Shown: positions 36,102 through 44,349 of the stretch, piece after piece | Layout: the number at the start of each line of letters is the position of its first letter | Position numbering within the stretch: the first letter of the stretch is position 1 | Source: Halobacillus_B rhizosphaerae | GTDB taxonomy: Bacteria; Bacillota; Bacilli; Bacillales; Halobacillaceae | Assembly (NCBI RefSeq): GCF_046719735.1 | Contig: NZ_JAUTWQ010000001.1 | Span: 1-64,000 of the forward strand | Length of the DNA: 64,000 bases | Direction of reading: 5' to 3' | The notes under the pieces: generated by a model | What the model saw: only the letters and a program-made list of their open reading frames with translations | Database searches by the model: none | Told to the model about the DNA's origin: nothing | Position numbers and translations under genes: made by a program

Positions 36102-36926
36102 ATGAACAAGCGAGATTTGTTAACGCCAATTGGAATAACCCTGGGGTTCATTATGGTCATATTTGGTATAATGTCCAATGCTGGATTTGGTGGAATGACT
36201 TCTTTCATACAAGCCTCTTCGATTGTCATTGTGCTAGGCGGTTTAATCGCTGCTATCCTTGTAAACTTTAATATTTCGGAAGTGAAATTGACTTTTCGTG
36301 TAACAAAAGAGGCGTTTAAACAACAGGATATGAATCTCCGGCAGTTGATTAACCTGTTTGTTAAGCTTTCTGAACGCGCTCGGAGAGAAGGCCTTTTGGC
36401 ACTGGAAGCAGAACTTGAAGATGTTGAAGATCCTTTTATAAAGAAAGGGATTCTGCTTGCCGTAGATGGAATAGAACCAGAAGTTATTAACGATATTATG
36501 AATGCGGAGATCGTGGCAGTGGAAGAAAGACATCAGCGAGGCAGAGCCATTTTAGAGAAGGCGGGAGAATATGCTCCTGCCTGGGGGATGATAGGAACTT
36601 TGATTGGTCTCGTGCTTATGCTTGAGAGTCTTACAAGTCCTGAAACGCTCGGCCCTAAAATGGCAGTCGCTTTGTTAACCACTTTTTATGGAACGCTGCT
36701 ATCCAATTTAGTTTTCATACCTATGGCGGGCAAACTTGAAAATAGGACCGAGCAGGAATTGTTTATGAAACAAGTCATTATAGAAGGTGTCATCGGAGTC
36801 CAGTCAGGACAGAACCCTAAGATTCTTGAAGAGAAATTAAGCGCATTCTTATCTGAGGAGGATAAGAAGCTGGCAGATGAAGCGGCTCAGGAAGAACCAC
36901 TGGGAGAAGCTGCCAATGAAGCTTAG
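36102..36926 (+). CDS. motP: Flagellar stator subunit MotP
   Basis: The 274-residue MotA/PomA-family protein has four membrane helices (about residues 8-25, 32-52, 150-172 and 182-202). The cytoplasmic loop carries RREGLLALEAELED and EERHQRGRAILEKAGEYAPAWGMIGTLIG, the torque-generating and pore-helix segments. In B. subtilis MotPS lies downstream of ccpA and forms a sodium-driven stator, and the same arrangement is seen here. It overlaps motS by 11 bases. Confidence 0.93.
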   Translation: MNKRDLLTPIGITLGFIMVIFGIMSNAGFGGMTSFIQASSIVIVLGGLIAAILVNFNISEVKLTFRVTKEAFKQQDMNLRQLINLFVKLSERARREGLLALEAELEDVEDPFIKKGILLAVDGIEPEVINDIMNAEIVAVEERHQRGRAILEKAGEYAPAWGMIGTLIGLVLMLESLTSPETLGPKMAVALLTTFYGTLLSNLVFIPMAGKLENRTEQELFMKQVIIEGVIGVQSGQNPKILEEKLSAFLSEEDKKLADEAAQEEPLGEAANEA

Positions 36927-37704
36927 AAAACGTAAGAAAAAGGATCAAAATGGTGCACCTAAGTGGATGACAACATATGCTGATATGATTACATTGATTC
37001 TAGTGTTTTTTATCCTGCTCTTTTCCATGTCACAAATAAATTTGGTAAAATTCAATGCCATTGCTGAGTCATTCAGAAATCGAATGATCTTGGATTTCTA
37101 TCCTTCCCCGGTCGAAGAGGAATATCCAACAGAGCAAACGAAGATTCAAGAAAATGGGGAAAAGAATAACGAATTTGAAGACCCCAATCAAAATCCTGAC
37201 AATTTGGCAGAAAGTCAAAAGGATCAGGATGAGAACAAAGACGAGCTGGATAATGTCATGCAAGAGGTTAATCAATTCCTTAATAAGAACCAATTAAATG
37301 ATATTATTTCTGCTACTCGAACGAAACGCGGAGTGGTCTTAGTTTTACAAGAGCAGTTATTGTTTGAAACTGGAGAAGCTGAGATTCTACATTCGGGCGG
37401 TCCATTTTTAACGAAAGTAGGAACGCTGCTCAACCATATTCCTAATGATGTGAAAGTAGAAGGACATACAGATGACAGGCCGATCTCTACATTCCGCTAT
37501 CCGTCAAACTGGGAATTATCCGGGGCCAGGGCAAGCAGTGTGATTCGTTACTTAACCTCCCATACTAAAGGGTTGGGGAAAAGTCGCTTTACTGCTGTCG
37601 CGTATGGAGATACACGCCCGGTAGCTCCTAATACTTCCAAGGAAAACTGGAGGAAGAATCGAAGAGTAGAAATTGTGATTCTCGATCCCGATTATAAGGG
37701 ATAA
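36916..37704 (+). CDS. motS: Flagellar stator subunit MotS (OmpA-like)
   Basis: From the ATG at 36916 the product is 262 residues. A basic N-terminus (MKLRKRKKKDQNGAPKW) precedes one helix, TYADMITLILVFFILLFSM, whose Asp is the ion-binding residue. A charged linker (about 60-110) follows, then an OmpA-like peptidoglycan-binding domain: VEGHTDDRPIS, NWELSGARASSV and NRRVEIVILD. The gene-distance rule and the ccpA-motPS order favour a sodium-type MotS over MotB. A later terminator at 37777 ends the unit. Confidence 0.93.
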   Translation: MKLRKRKKKDQNGAPKWMTTYADMITLILVFFILLFSMSQINLVKFNAIAESFRNRMILDFYPSPVEEEYPTEQTKIQENGEKNNEFEDPNQNPDNLAESQKDQDENKDELDNVMQEVNQFLNKNQLNDIISATRTKRGVVLVLQEQLLFETGEAEILHSGGPFLTKVGTLLNHIPNDVKVEGHTDDRPISTFRYPSNWELSGARASSVIRYLTSHTKGLGKSRFTAVAYGDTRPVAPNTSKENWRKNRRVEIVILDPDYKG

Positions 37705-37776
37705 GCCGTACATAGCAATAATTAGACCCTGCATCAGTATCAAATAACTGAAGAATTGATAAATAGGTAAATAAAA

Positions 37777-37822
37777 AGAACGCGTAAAACCATATTCTTA
37801 CTTGGTTTCACGCGTTTTTCTT
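37777..37822. terminator. Bidirectional terminator between motS and acuC
   Basis: AACGCGTAAAACCA pairs with TGGTTTCACGCGTT around ATATTCTTACT, with flanking A and T runs, serving the convergent motS and acuC. Confidence 0.85.
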
Positions 37823-37875
37823 ATGCATGATCTATCTCCCTTAATCAAGAAGTGCCTAACAGACTCGTTTCTTGA

Positions 37876-39048
37876 TTAAGGGGTATTATATTTCTTTTGG
37901 TTTCGGATAAACTGTAAAGCTTTTTCAAGAATTTGCTCGTTTTTCTCCGTGATTTCCTGTTTCCTAGGTATGGGCTTATAACTTCCATCAGGATCACTCC
38001 ATTGACTGGGAAGAGTGACAGGTGCCTGTGCCTGCCACTTCTCAAGCCATTTTTCTGGAAGGGGTCCCTGGAATGGAGAGTCTCCTTTCATAACTTTCCA
38101 TACTTGTGACCATGCTCTTGGAACCACTCTCCAAATATCATATCCGCCACCGCCCAGAGCAATCCATTTACCACCGCAATATTGGTGAGCTAATTCATGG
38201 GCAAGTTCAGGAATCTTTTGATAGATTTTCATCGTAGAACAAAGGTGGGTTAACGGATCAAGAAAATGAGCATCTGCTCCGTTCTGGGTGACAATCACAT
38301 CGGGCTTAAAATATTCTACAATCTCTCTAAATGCAGATTCATAGAGGTGCAAGAAGGATTCATCTTCCGTAAATGCATCTATCGGGAGGTTGAAGGAGTA
38401 ACCGTATCCCTCTTTCAAACCACGTTCGTTGACGTTTCCTGTCCCGGGGAACAAATATCTGCCCGTTTCGTGCAAGGAAAAAGTGCAGACATTGGGATCG
38501 TCATAAAATGCCCATTGTACGCCGTCGCCATGGTGAGCGTCTGTATCCACATACAAGACGCGATAATCATATTTTTCTCGAATATATTTAATCCCTACTG
38601 CGCCATCATTGTAGATGCAAAAACCGGAAGCTTTTCTTTCAAATCCATGGTGTAGTCCGCCTCCTAAATTTAAGGCATGGTCAACCTTTCCTTCTAAAAC
38701 GGCATCAATTGCTGAGAGCGTTCCACCGACAAGTAACGCTGATGCCTCGTGCATGCCTTTAAACATAGGGGTGTCTTCCGTTCCGATTCCAAACTCTAAT
38801 GCTTCCTCCTCGGATAGTGCTTCTTCTCCTGCCTGCTTAATCGCTTCAATATATCTTCGGCTGTGAGCTAAAGAAAGCTCTTCATCTGTTGCTTTTCGCG
38901 GCTCTATTAAATGAGCAGCCGATAATTCGCCAGAAGCTTCTAGCAGTTCCTTCGCAAGAACCACTCTCATTTGGTTAAAAGGATGATCATCTCGGAAACG
39001 GTAACTAGTAAAGGAATTTGAAAAAATAAAACCTGTGCTGCAGCTCAT
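37876..39048 (-). CDS. acuC: Histone deacetylase-family protein AcuC
   Basis: The 390-residue protein belongs to the class I/II zinc deacetylase family. Visible motifs are GLHHGFERKASGFC, YVDTDAHHGDGVQWAFY (about residues 164-180, Asp/His zinc ligands), TQNGADAHFLDPL (about 249-261) and ALGGGGYDIWRV (about 292-303). AcuC removes acetyl groups put on acetyl-CoA synthetase by AcuA. The ATG at 39048 overlaps the acuB stop as ATGA, so translation is coupled; a longer frame to 39075 would run into acuB. Confidence 0.93.
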   Translation of the reverse strand: MSCSTGFIFSNSFTSYRFRDDHPFNQMRVVLAKELLEASGELSAAHLIEPRKATDEELSLAHSRRYIEAIKQAGEEALSEEEALEFGIGTEDTPMFKGMHEASALLVGGTLSAIDAVLEGKVDHALNLGGGLHHGFERKASGFCIYNDGAVGIKYIREKYDYRVLYVDTDAHHGDGVQWAFYDDPNVCTFSLHETGRYLFPGTGNVNERGLKEGYGYSFNLPIDAFTEDESFLHLYESAFREIVEYFKPDVIVTQNGADAHFLDPLTHLCSTMKIYQKIPELAHELAHQYCGGKWIALGGGGYDIWRVVPRAWSQVWKVMKGDSPFQGPLPEKWLEKWQAQAPVTLPSQWSDPDGSYKPIPRKQEITEKNEQILEKALQFIRNQKKYNTP

Positions 39049-39692
39049 GATTCCATCCCTGGCATTTGGGGCCACAGTACTTCGTAGCCCTCCGATTTTA
39101 AGTCTTCAATTGTCGGCAGAGGATTCATGGTTTGAATGCGGACTACTATAATCTTGTACTTTGGATCTGGTTTATAAGGATAAATAAGCACGGAGCTGAT
39201 ATTTACTTTCCGCTTTCCAAATACTTGGGTAACCTGCGGCAGTATTCCTGGTTTATTGATTACTTTCACTTCAATTTGAGAGCTCTGAACATTAGTGCCT
39301 GTTAATTGAATTAAAGTATAGAGCATATCCTTTTCTGTAATTATCCCAACGAGCTTATTGTTTCTAGTGACAGGGACACAGGCAATTTCCTGTTCATAAA
39401 AAATGGATGCGACTTCTTCCGCAAAATCAAGAGGATGAACGGTAGTTACTGGACTCGTCATTATTGATTCAATAGGATTCGTGAGTTCTTCTGCCTGTGA
39501 TTTAGTTTCAAAAGTAGAAGGGCTAGCATCACGTACATCGCGGTCTGAGACAATCCCAATCACATTGTGATCTTGATCCACGATCGGAATATGTCTAATA
39601 TGATGTTGATTCAAAAGATGTAAAGCAGTTTCAATCGTTTCATTCGGAGTAAGTGTAATCACTTCTTTTTTCATTATTTCTTCAACTAGCAC
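39045..39692 (-). CDS. acuB: CBS-CBS-ACT protein AcuB
   Basis: The 215-residue protein has two CBS domains (MKKEVITLTPNETIETALHLL and IMTSPVTTVHPLDFAEEVA) followed by an ACT-like domain (VKVINKPGILPQVTQVFGKR, about residues 140-160). CBS domains commonly bind adenylates, so AcuB may sense energy state for the acetate/acetoin system. Start is GTG with TAGGAGG upstream. It lies between acuA and acuC in one operon. Confidence 0.92.
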   Translation of the reverse strand: MLVEEIMKKEVITLTPNETIETALHLLNQHHIRHIPIVDQDHNVIGIVSDRDVRDASPSTFETKSQAEELTNPIESIMTSPVTTVHPLDFAEEVASIFYEQEIACVPVTRNNKLVGIITEKDMLYTLIQLTGTNVQSSQIEVKVINKPGILPQVTQVFGKRKVNISSVLIYPYKPDPKYKIIVVRIQTMNPLPTIEDLKSEGYEVLWPQMPGMES

Positions 39693-39694
39693 CT

Positions 39695-40345
39695 TTACGG
39701 CCTCCTAGCTTCGCGCATATTATTTCTAGTTAGAAATCTTAAATGATCAAATTGTTTAATAGAGCTTTCAGGCACATTCTTACCAATTCGAACCATCAAA
39801 CAGTTGGCAGGGTGGGAAATAATTTCAGGATCATCCGTTGGAGAAGGGGTAAGACCTCCCGCTCCCATCATTTTCTCCATGACCTTTCGATAACTCCATA
39901 TATTTAACTGTGTTCCTTTTAAATCCCAGTGCCAATAATATTCTGTAGAAATGATGATGTAATTTTCCATAAACTCATCTCTTACTGCAAGTTTGATAAG
40001 CCCTGATCCTATTCGATAGCTTCTAAAGGAAGGGATGACTTCTATTGCTCCCAATTCCATCAAGTCTTCCATGTTTCCTTCTGACCACCTCTCCAGGGGA
40101 TCAGGATGGAGAAAAGTTACATAACCGACTATAAGACTTTCATGTCGCGCAATAATAATTCTTCCTTCTGGAAAATCAGCAATTTCCTTGAGGGCATCAA
40201 ACTGTTTGGCAGGCGGACGAAAGGCATTTAATTTACTGTCAAATTCATAAGAACTAAGCTCTGTTGAGGATAAAGGTCCCTCAATAATTACAGGGCCAAC
40301 GTCCGTATCCACCGTGCTGCTAAAATAGGATTTCGTATGAATCAT
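39695..40345 (-). CDS. acuA: Protein acetyltransferase AcuA
   Basis: The 216-residue GNAT-fold enzyme carries EGRIIIARHESLIVGYVTF and the CoA-binding region GAIEVIPSFRSYRIGSGLIK (about residues 110-129). AcuA acetylates and inactivates acetyl-CoA synthetase AcsA. Its stop is 2 bases before the acuB start. An ATTATA/TATAAT -10 lies about 45 bases upstream on the minus strand. Its usual partner acsA, divergently adjacent in B. subtilis, is absent from this window. Confidence 0.9.
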   Translation of the reverse strand: MIHTKSYFSSTVDTDVGPVIIEGPLSSTELSSYEFDSKLNAFRPPAKQFDALKEIADFPEGRIIIARHESLIVGYVTFLHPDPLERWSEGNMEDLMELGAIEVIPSFRSYRIGSGLIKLAVRDEFMENYIIISTEYYWHWDLKGTQLNIWSYRKVMEKMMGAGGLTPSPTDDPEIISHPANCLMVRIGKNVPESSIKQFDHLRFLTRNNMREARRP

Positions 40346-40448
40346 TTATCCACCACCTTACAAATAGAGGTAAAATTCTGTCTTTTTTCATTATACATGA
40401 AACTGTAGAGAATTAAATTAAAGAGTGATTTCACAATAGAAGGACAAC

Positions 40449-40489
40449 TATAGCTACTCTTCTTTAAAGTATAAAGAAGAGTAGCTATA
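40449..40489. repeat. Perfect 18-bp inverted repeat upstream of acuA
   Basis: The arms at 40449-40466 and 40472-40489 are fully complementary, with a 5-base AAGTA loop. There is no U-tract on either side, so it is not a standard terminator. It lies about 55 bases upstream of the acuA -10. The 360 bases between acuA and the penicillin-binding protein hold this element, the terminator at 40576 and the acuA promoter, and no gene. Confidence 0.85.
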
Positions 40490-40575
40490 TAAACGAACCT
40501 TACTTAGATCATTAGAGTCTTAGTAAGATAGCAATGTAAAGTTCATATGGAAACAATGGATCATACAAAACAAAA

Positions 40576-40628
40576 AATCCGAACGATGATAGAGGAATGC
40601 GGCAAACATTTCATCATCGTTCGGATTT
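40576..40628 (-). terminator. Terminator of the penicillin-binding protein gene
   Basis: AATCCGAACGATGAT pairs with ATCATCGTTCGGATT around a 23-base loop. On the minus strand it is followed by TTTTTTGTTTTG. Confidence 0.8.
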
Positions 40629-40706
40629 AATAATATCTAAGAAGACTTCTGTCCCAGTCCCTTTAAATGAGATTTTCTCTCTAAAAGGAATTCTTTAGCT
40701 TTAAAT

Positions 40707-43700
40707 TTAGTTAGTACCGTCTGCATTATTAGCAGACTGGCTGTTTGAGTTTGTTCCAGAACTGCTATTCGTACTTGAGGTTTGAGACTCAGCCTCTGCA
40801 CTTCCGGACCCAGAATCATTGCCGGATCCAGAGTCATTGCCGGATCCAGAGTCATTACCAGATCCAGAGTCATTACCAGATCCAGAGTCATTACCAGATC
40901 CAGAGTCATTACCAGATCCAGAATCATTACCAGATCCAGAATCATTACCAGATCCAGAGTCATTACCAGATCCAGAGTCATTACCAGATCCAGAATCATT
41001 ACCAGATCCGGAATCATTACCTGATCCAGAATTATTACCAGATCCGGAGTCATTGCCGGAGCCAGAATCATTACCAGATCCAGAGTCATTGCCAGAGTTG
41101 GACTGATCTCCAGAAGATTTTTTCTCCTTCGACTTAGAGTCACTTCCTTGATCTGGTTTTGGTTCAGGCGCGCCTGGATTTCCAACTTTAGTCGTGCCGG
41201 AGAGCCCGGATGAGGTACCAAAGTAATCGACTGCACGAACTGCGTAAATGCCATCACTACCTGAATAGCTTAAGGATGTCCCAGTCGTGCTGCCTACTAC
41301 ACTAAAAGATCCTCCTGGAGTTGACGCACGGTAAACTCTATAGCCTACAACGTCTTTGCTTCCAGAGCCAGTCCAGCTGATCGTCGAAGAATTCGCCGAA
41401 ACTGAGCTTGGAGCGGCAGGGGCATGTCCATCATTTTCTACTCCTGAGGAAAATGAGGAAGCACCAGACGAAGGCAAGGCAACGTTATTCCAGGCCCCCG
41501 TGTTAGGGAGCAGGGATCTTAAGATCGCTGGATGATCGTAATTGTGTTCTTTTATAAATTTCGGGCTCAAAGTTACTCCGCCGCCATTAATAATAAATTC
41601 AGAAGGAGTACTGTCTCCTGCAACGACTAGATTGCCATTTACTTTAACAAAGTCGCCGCTGATTAAACTATCATCTACCTTAGTAGGTGCGTACTTTGCA
41701 TTATAGATGTCGCTTCGAGCTAGGCCGACACTCGAACATAAGTCAGAAGCGAGCAAACCGGATGTAGCGCAGTATGATCTTCTTACTAAACCGCCTGGAC
41801 TCTGGAAGTTTTTCTTCGGAGCCATAAGATCCGGACGAATATCAGTTACAGCGTTGACGACATCGGCCCACAGTCCAGTGTTTCGCTGGCTGTAACTACC
41901 AACATTTGAGAAATCAGCATCGTGGTCATAACCCATCCACATACTCACTGTGACGTTAGGATTGGTGGCAATAAACCAGGTGTCTCTGTAGAACTGTGAG
42001 GTTCCTGTTTTCCCTGCCCAGTCCACACCTGGATGAGTAAGCTGTCCCGGTACTCCACGAGCTGTACCATATTTCAATACATCGCGCATCATATCAATCG
42101 TGAGATAAGCCGACTGCGGGCTGAACACTTTCGTTTTCTTCTTATTTTTATGCTTATAAAAGGTTTTCCCATCATTTGTGGTAATGCTTTCGATCATATA
42201 AGCATCGGTGAATTTACCCATATTTCCAAAAGTTACATAAGCATTAGTTGCTTCTTCATTGGTAATTTGCACGGTTCCGAGTGCAGTAGAGTAATTGGAA
42301 TGGTCATCTTTACGTAAAGTGGTAATGCCCATTTTTTCTAAATAATTTGTTGCTGGATCTTTGTTAATTATTTTCGCATAAGCCTTTACAGCAGGCACAT
42401 TATACGATTTAGCCAATGCATACCTGGCTGAGACGAACCCGTGGTTCCTACCGGTATAGTTATGAACTTCCTGACTTGTCCCAGGGTAAGTGTATGGAAC
42501 ATCTGCAAGTACAGAGCCTGGTTGAATGGCTCCCATATCAATCCCTGGTCCATAAACGAGAATCGGTTTCATCGTACTTCCGTTAGACCTTTTCGAATCA
42601 GCGGCCAAATTTAACTGTTCTTCATTATAGTCTCTGCCTCCGATAAAGGCGACGATTTTACCTGTTGAGTTCTCGATAATGTTACTGCTTACTTGAACGG
42701 GTAGTGTTTCTGTCTTTCCGGTCTTATTCCCGTTTTTATCGTAAATCGGGACCGTTTGGTCAGGAGCGTACCAATTATAATTGTTTTTAACTTTTTGGAC
42801 AGCGTCATACACTTTTTTATCGATAGTGGTATGGATCTGGTAGCCGCCGGCAGTAAGCTTATGCTCTGCCAATGTGGTGTATTCTTCTCTTAACTGTTTG
42901 TCTTTGTTTAAGTCATCCATCGTATGCCCATTTTCTTTGGCGAGCTGCTCAATCATAATTTTCTTCGCCCGCTTTTCAACCTGGGTGGTGATATAAGGAT
43001 AAGATAGATTGGAAGATTTCGTCTGCTTAGCAAGGGTATTCTTGTTAATTTTAAACTTCATAGCTTTCTTATATTCTTTGTCGGTAATATAACCGCCGTC
43101 ATGCATGCGTTCAAGCACTTCATGCATCCGGTCAATACCCGGCTGCAGCCCCTTCTTGCTCTTAATCGAGCCATCATTATTGAAAGGCGTATAACCAAAA
43201 GGAGACTGAGGCAGTCCGGCAATAAATGCAGACTGAGCTACCGAAAGATCTTTTGCCTTTACTCCAAATATACCTTTTGCTGCCGTTTGAACCCCAGCAA
43301 TGTTTTCGCCGTTAGAATTTCGGCCGAAGGGTACAATGTTTAAATATCCTTCTAGTATTTCATCCTTATTGAAGAATTTTTCTACACGGAGAGCAAGGAG
43401 CATTTCTTTTGCTTTACGTTCGAAGGAAACTTCATTAGTGAGGATTTGATTTTTAACAAGCTGCTGGGTAAGAGTACTTCCCCCGGTTTTAACTGAAGAA
43501 TTGGTCACTTCTTGTACAATGGCCCGCATAATTGATTTAGGGACCACACCATTATGGTTTTTAAAATTTTCATCTTCCGTTGCGATTACCGCGTTTTTTA
43601 CGTGGTCACTGACGTCCTTTAATTGAACCTTTTCGCGATAAAGGTCGGACCTGACTTTATTGACGAGTGAATCATCTTCAAATAAAATCTTTGACGTTTC

Positions 43701-43949
43701 TGAATAGTTATAAATGTCATCATGCATTTCTTGCTTACTGAGCAAAGGTTCATCTTTAACTAAAGAAGCGAAATATCCGGCGCCGACACCGCCTGCAAAA
43801 AACAGCCCGATGACTCCAATGATGATAAAGAAAAGAATAATATTCCATACCACGTCGTAAGTAATGCGGGTTCCTTTTTGGATTTTGCCTTTGTTCCATA
43901 AATCTTTTATATCTAGTTTATTTCTGCCGTTTTTTTCGTTATCTGCCAT
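40707..43949 (-). CDS. Class A penicillin-binding protein (PBP1 type) with FN3 and repeat tail
   Basis: The 1080-residue protein has a short cytoplasmic part, one membrane helix (about residues 32-60) and a GT51 transglycosylase domain (ATEDENFKNHNGV, GGSTLTQQLVKNQI). The transpeptidase has the nucleophile in NGSTMKP (about 455-461), SYN in AKSYNVPAV, and KTG in GKTGTSQFYRDTWF (about 644-657). An FN3 domain follows (about 840-920), then a Pro/Ser linker and about 17 SGNDSG repeats. It makes and cross-links glycan on the outer face. The FN3 and tail are extra relative to B. subtilis PBP1's short tail and may reach through the wall. Confidence 0.9.
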   Translation of the reverse strand: MADNEKNGRNKLDIKDLWNKGKIQKGTRITYDVVWNIILFFIIIGVIGLFFAGGVGAGYFASLVKDEPLLSKQEMHDDIYNYSETSKILFEDDSLVNKVRSDLYREKVQLKDVSDHVKNAVIATEDENFKNHNGVVPKSIMRAIVQEVTNSSVKTGGSTLTQQLVKNQILTNEVSFERKAKEMLLALRVEKFFNKDEILEGYLNIVPFGRNSNGENIAGVQTAAKGIFGVKAKDLSVAQSAFIAGLPQSPFGYTPFNNDGSIKSKKGLQPGIDRMHEVLERMHDGGYITDKEYKKAMKFKINKNTLAKQTKSSNLSYPYITTQVEKRAKKIMIEQLAKENGHTMDDLNKDKQLREEYTTLAEHKLTAGGYQIHTTIDKKVYDAVQKVKNNYNWYAPDQTVPIYDKNGNKTGKTETLPVQVSSNIIENSTGKIVAFIGGRDYNEEQLNLAADSKRSNGSTMKPILVYGPGIDMGAIQPGSVLADVPYTYPGTSQEVHNYTGRNHGFVSARYALAKSYNVPAVKAYAKIINKDPATNYLEKMGITTLRKDDHSNYSTALGTVQITNEEATNAYVTFGNMGKFTDAYMIESITTNDGKTFYKHKNKKKTKVFSPQSAYLTIDMMRDVLKYGTARGVPGQLTHPGVDWAGKTGTSQFYRDTWFIATNPNVTVSMWMGYDHDADFSNVGSYSQRNTGLWADVVNAVTDIRPDLMAPKKNFQSPGGLVRRSYCATSGLLASDLCSSVGLARSDIYNAKYAPTKVDDSLISGDFVKVNGNLVVAGDSTPSEFIINGGGVTLSPKFIKEHNYDHPAILRSLLPNTGAWNNVALPSSGASSFSSGVENDGHAPAAPSSVSANSSTISWTGSGSKDVVGYRVYRASTPGGSFSVVGSTTGTSLSYSGSDGIYAVRAVDYFGTSSGLSGTTKVGNPGAPEPKPDQGSDSKSKEKKSSGDQSNSGNDSGSGNDSGSGNDSGSGNNSGSGNDSGSGNDSGSGNDSGSGNDSGSGNDSGSGNDSGSGNDSGSGNDSGSGNDSGSGNDSGSGNDSGSGNDSGSGSAEAESQTSSTNSSSGTNSNSQSANNADGTN
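40800..41098 (-). repeat. About 17 tandem 18-bp repeats encoding SGNDSG
   Basis: The units encode SGNDSG (one SGNNSG) in the C-terminal tail of the penicillin-binding protein. DNA copies vary at third positions (CCAGAGTCATTACCAGAT type), so the protein repeat is kept while the DNA has drifted. Because 18 is a multiple of 3, all opposite frames stay open; none is a real gene. Confidence 0.95.
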
Positions 43950-44084
43950 TTACATACCTCCTAAAATCCAATGTATATTATAACATAGTCAACCATTAAG
44001 AGATATCTTTCCCCTGTAGAATTCATTGCTTTTTTATTTGGATTGTGATAAATATAATACATAGTTAAATACTAGTGCGTTGAA

Positions 44085-44305
44085 TGATTGAAGTAGAAAA
44101 CAAATCCATGGTACAGAGAACTGACGGATGGTGGGAGTCAGAGCACATTTGTTTTTGAATTACGATCTGGAGCAATCTTCTGGTAATTGGATCAGAAGAC
44201 GGTGTGAAGAGCCGTTATCGAGACAAGTGGCACATGTTTGTGCAACAAGGGTGGTACCGCGACAAGACCTCGTCCCTTTTATAGGGAGAGGTCTTTTTTG
44301 TGTTT
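44085..44305 (+). promoter_or_regulatory. T-box riboswitch controlling tyrS
   Basis: The conserved T-box AAGGGTGGTACCGCG is at 44247-44261. A specifier-loop candidate TAC (44161-44163, a tyrosine codon) lies in GAATTACGATCTGG. The terminator GACCTC/GAGGTC with TTTTTT is at 44264-44300. Uncharged tRNA-Tyr should stabilise the antiterminator and permit tyrS expression. This element fills most of the 400 bases between the penicillin-binding protein gene and tyrS. A TATAAT at 44053-44058 is the probable -10. The start and end of the leader are estimated. Confidence 0.92.
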
Positions 44306-44349
44306 CGGTAGTCAGCGTTTTAAAGAATAGAGAATAAGGAGTGTCATTA

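Noticed and set aside
40745..41137. Several long plus-strand ORFs across the PBP tail (such as a DPESLP repeat protein)
   Set aside because: They are antisense shadows of an 18-bp repeat, which keeps all frames open. The minus-strand frame continues an obvious PBP.
44128..44337. 69-codon ORF upstream of tyrS
   Set aside because: It covers the T-box leader and terminator; the structure explains the sequence.
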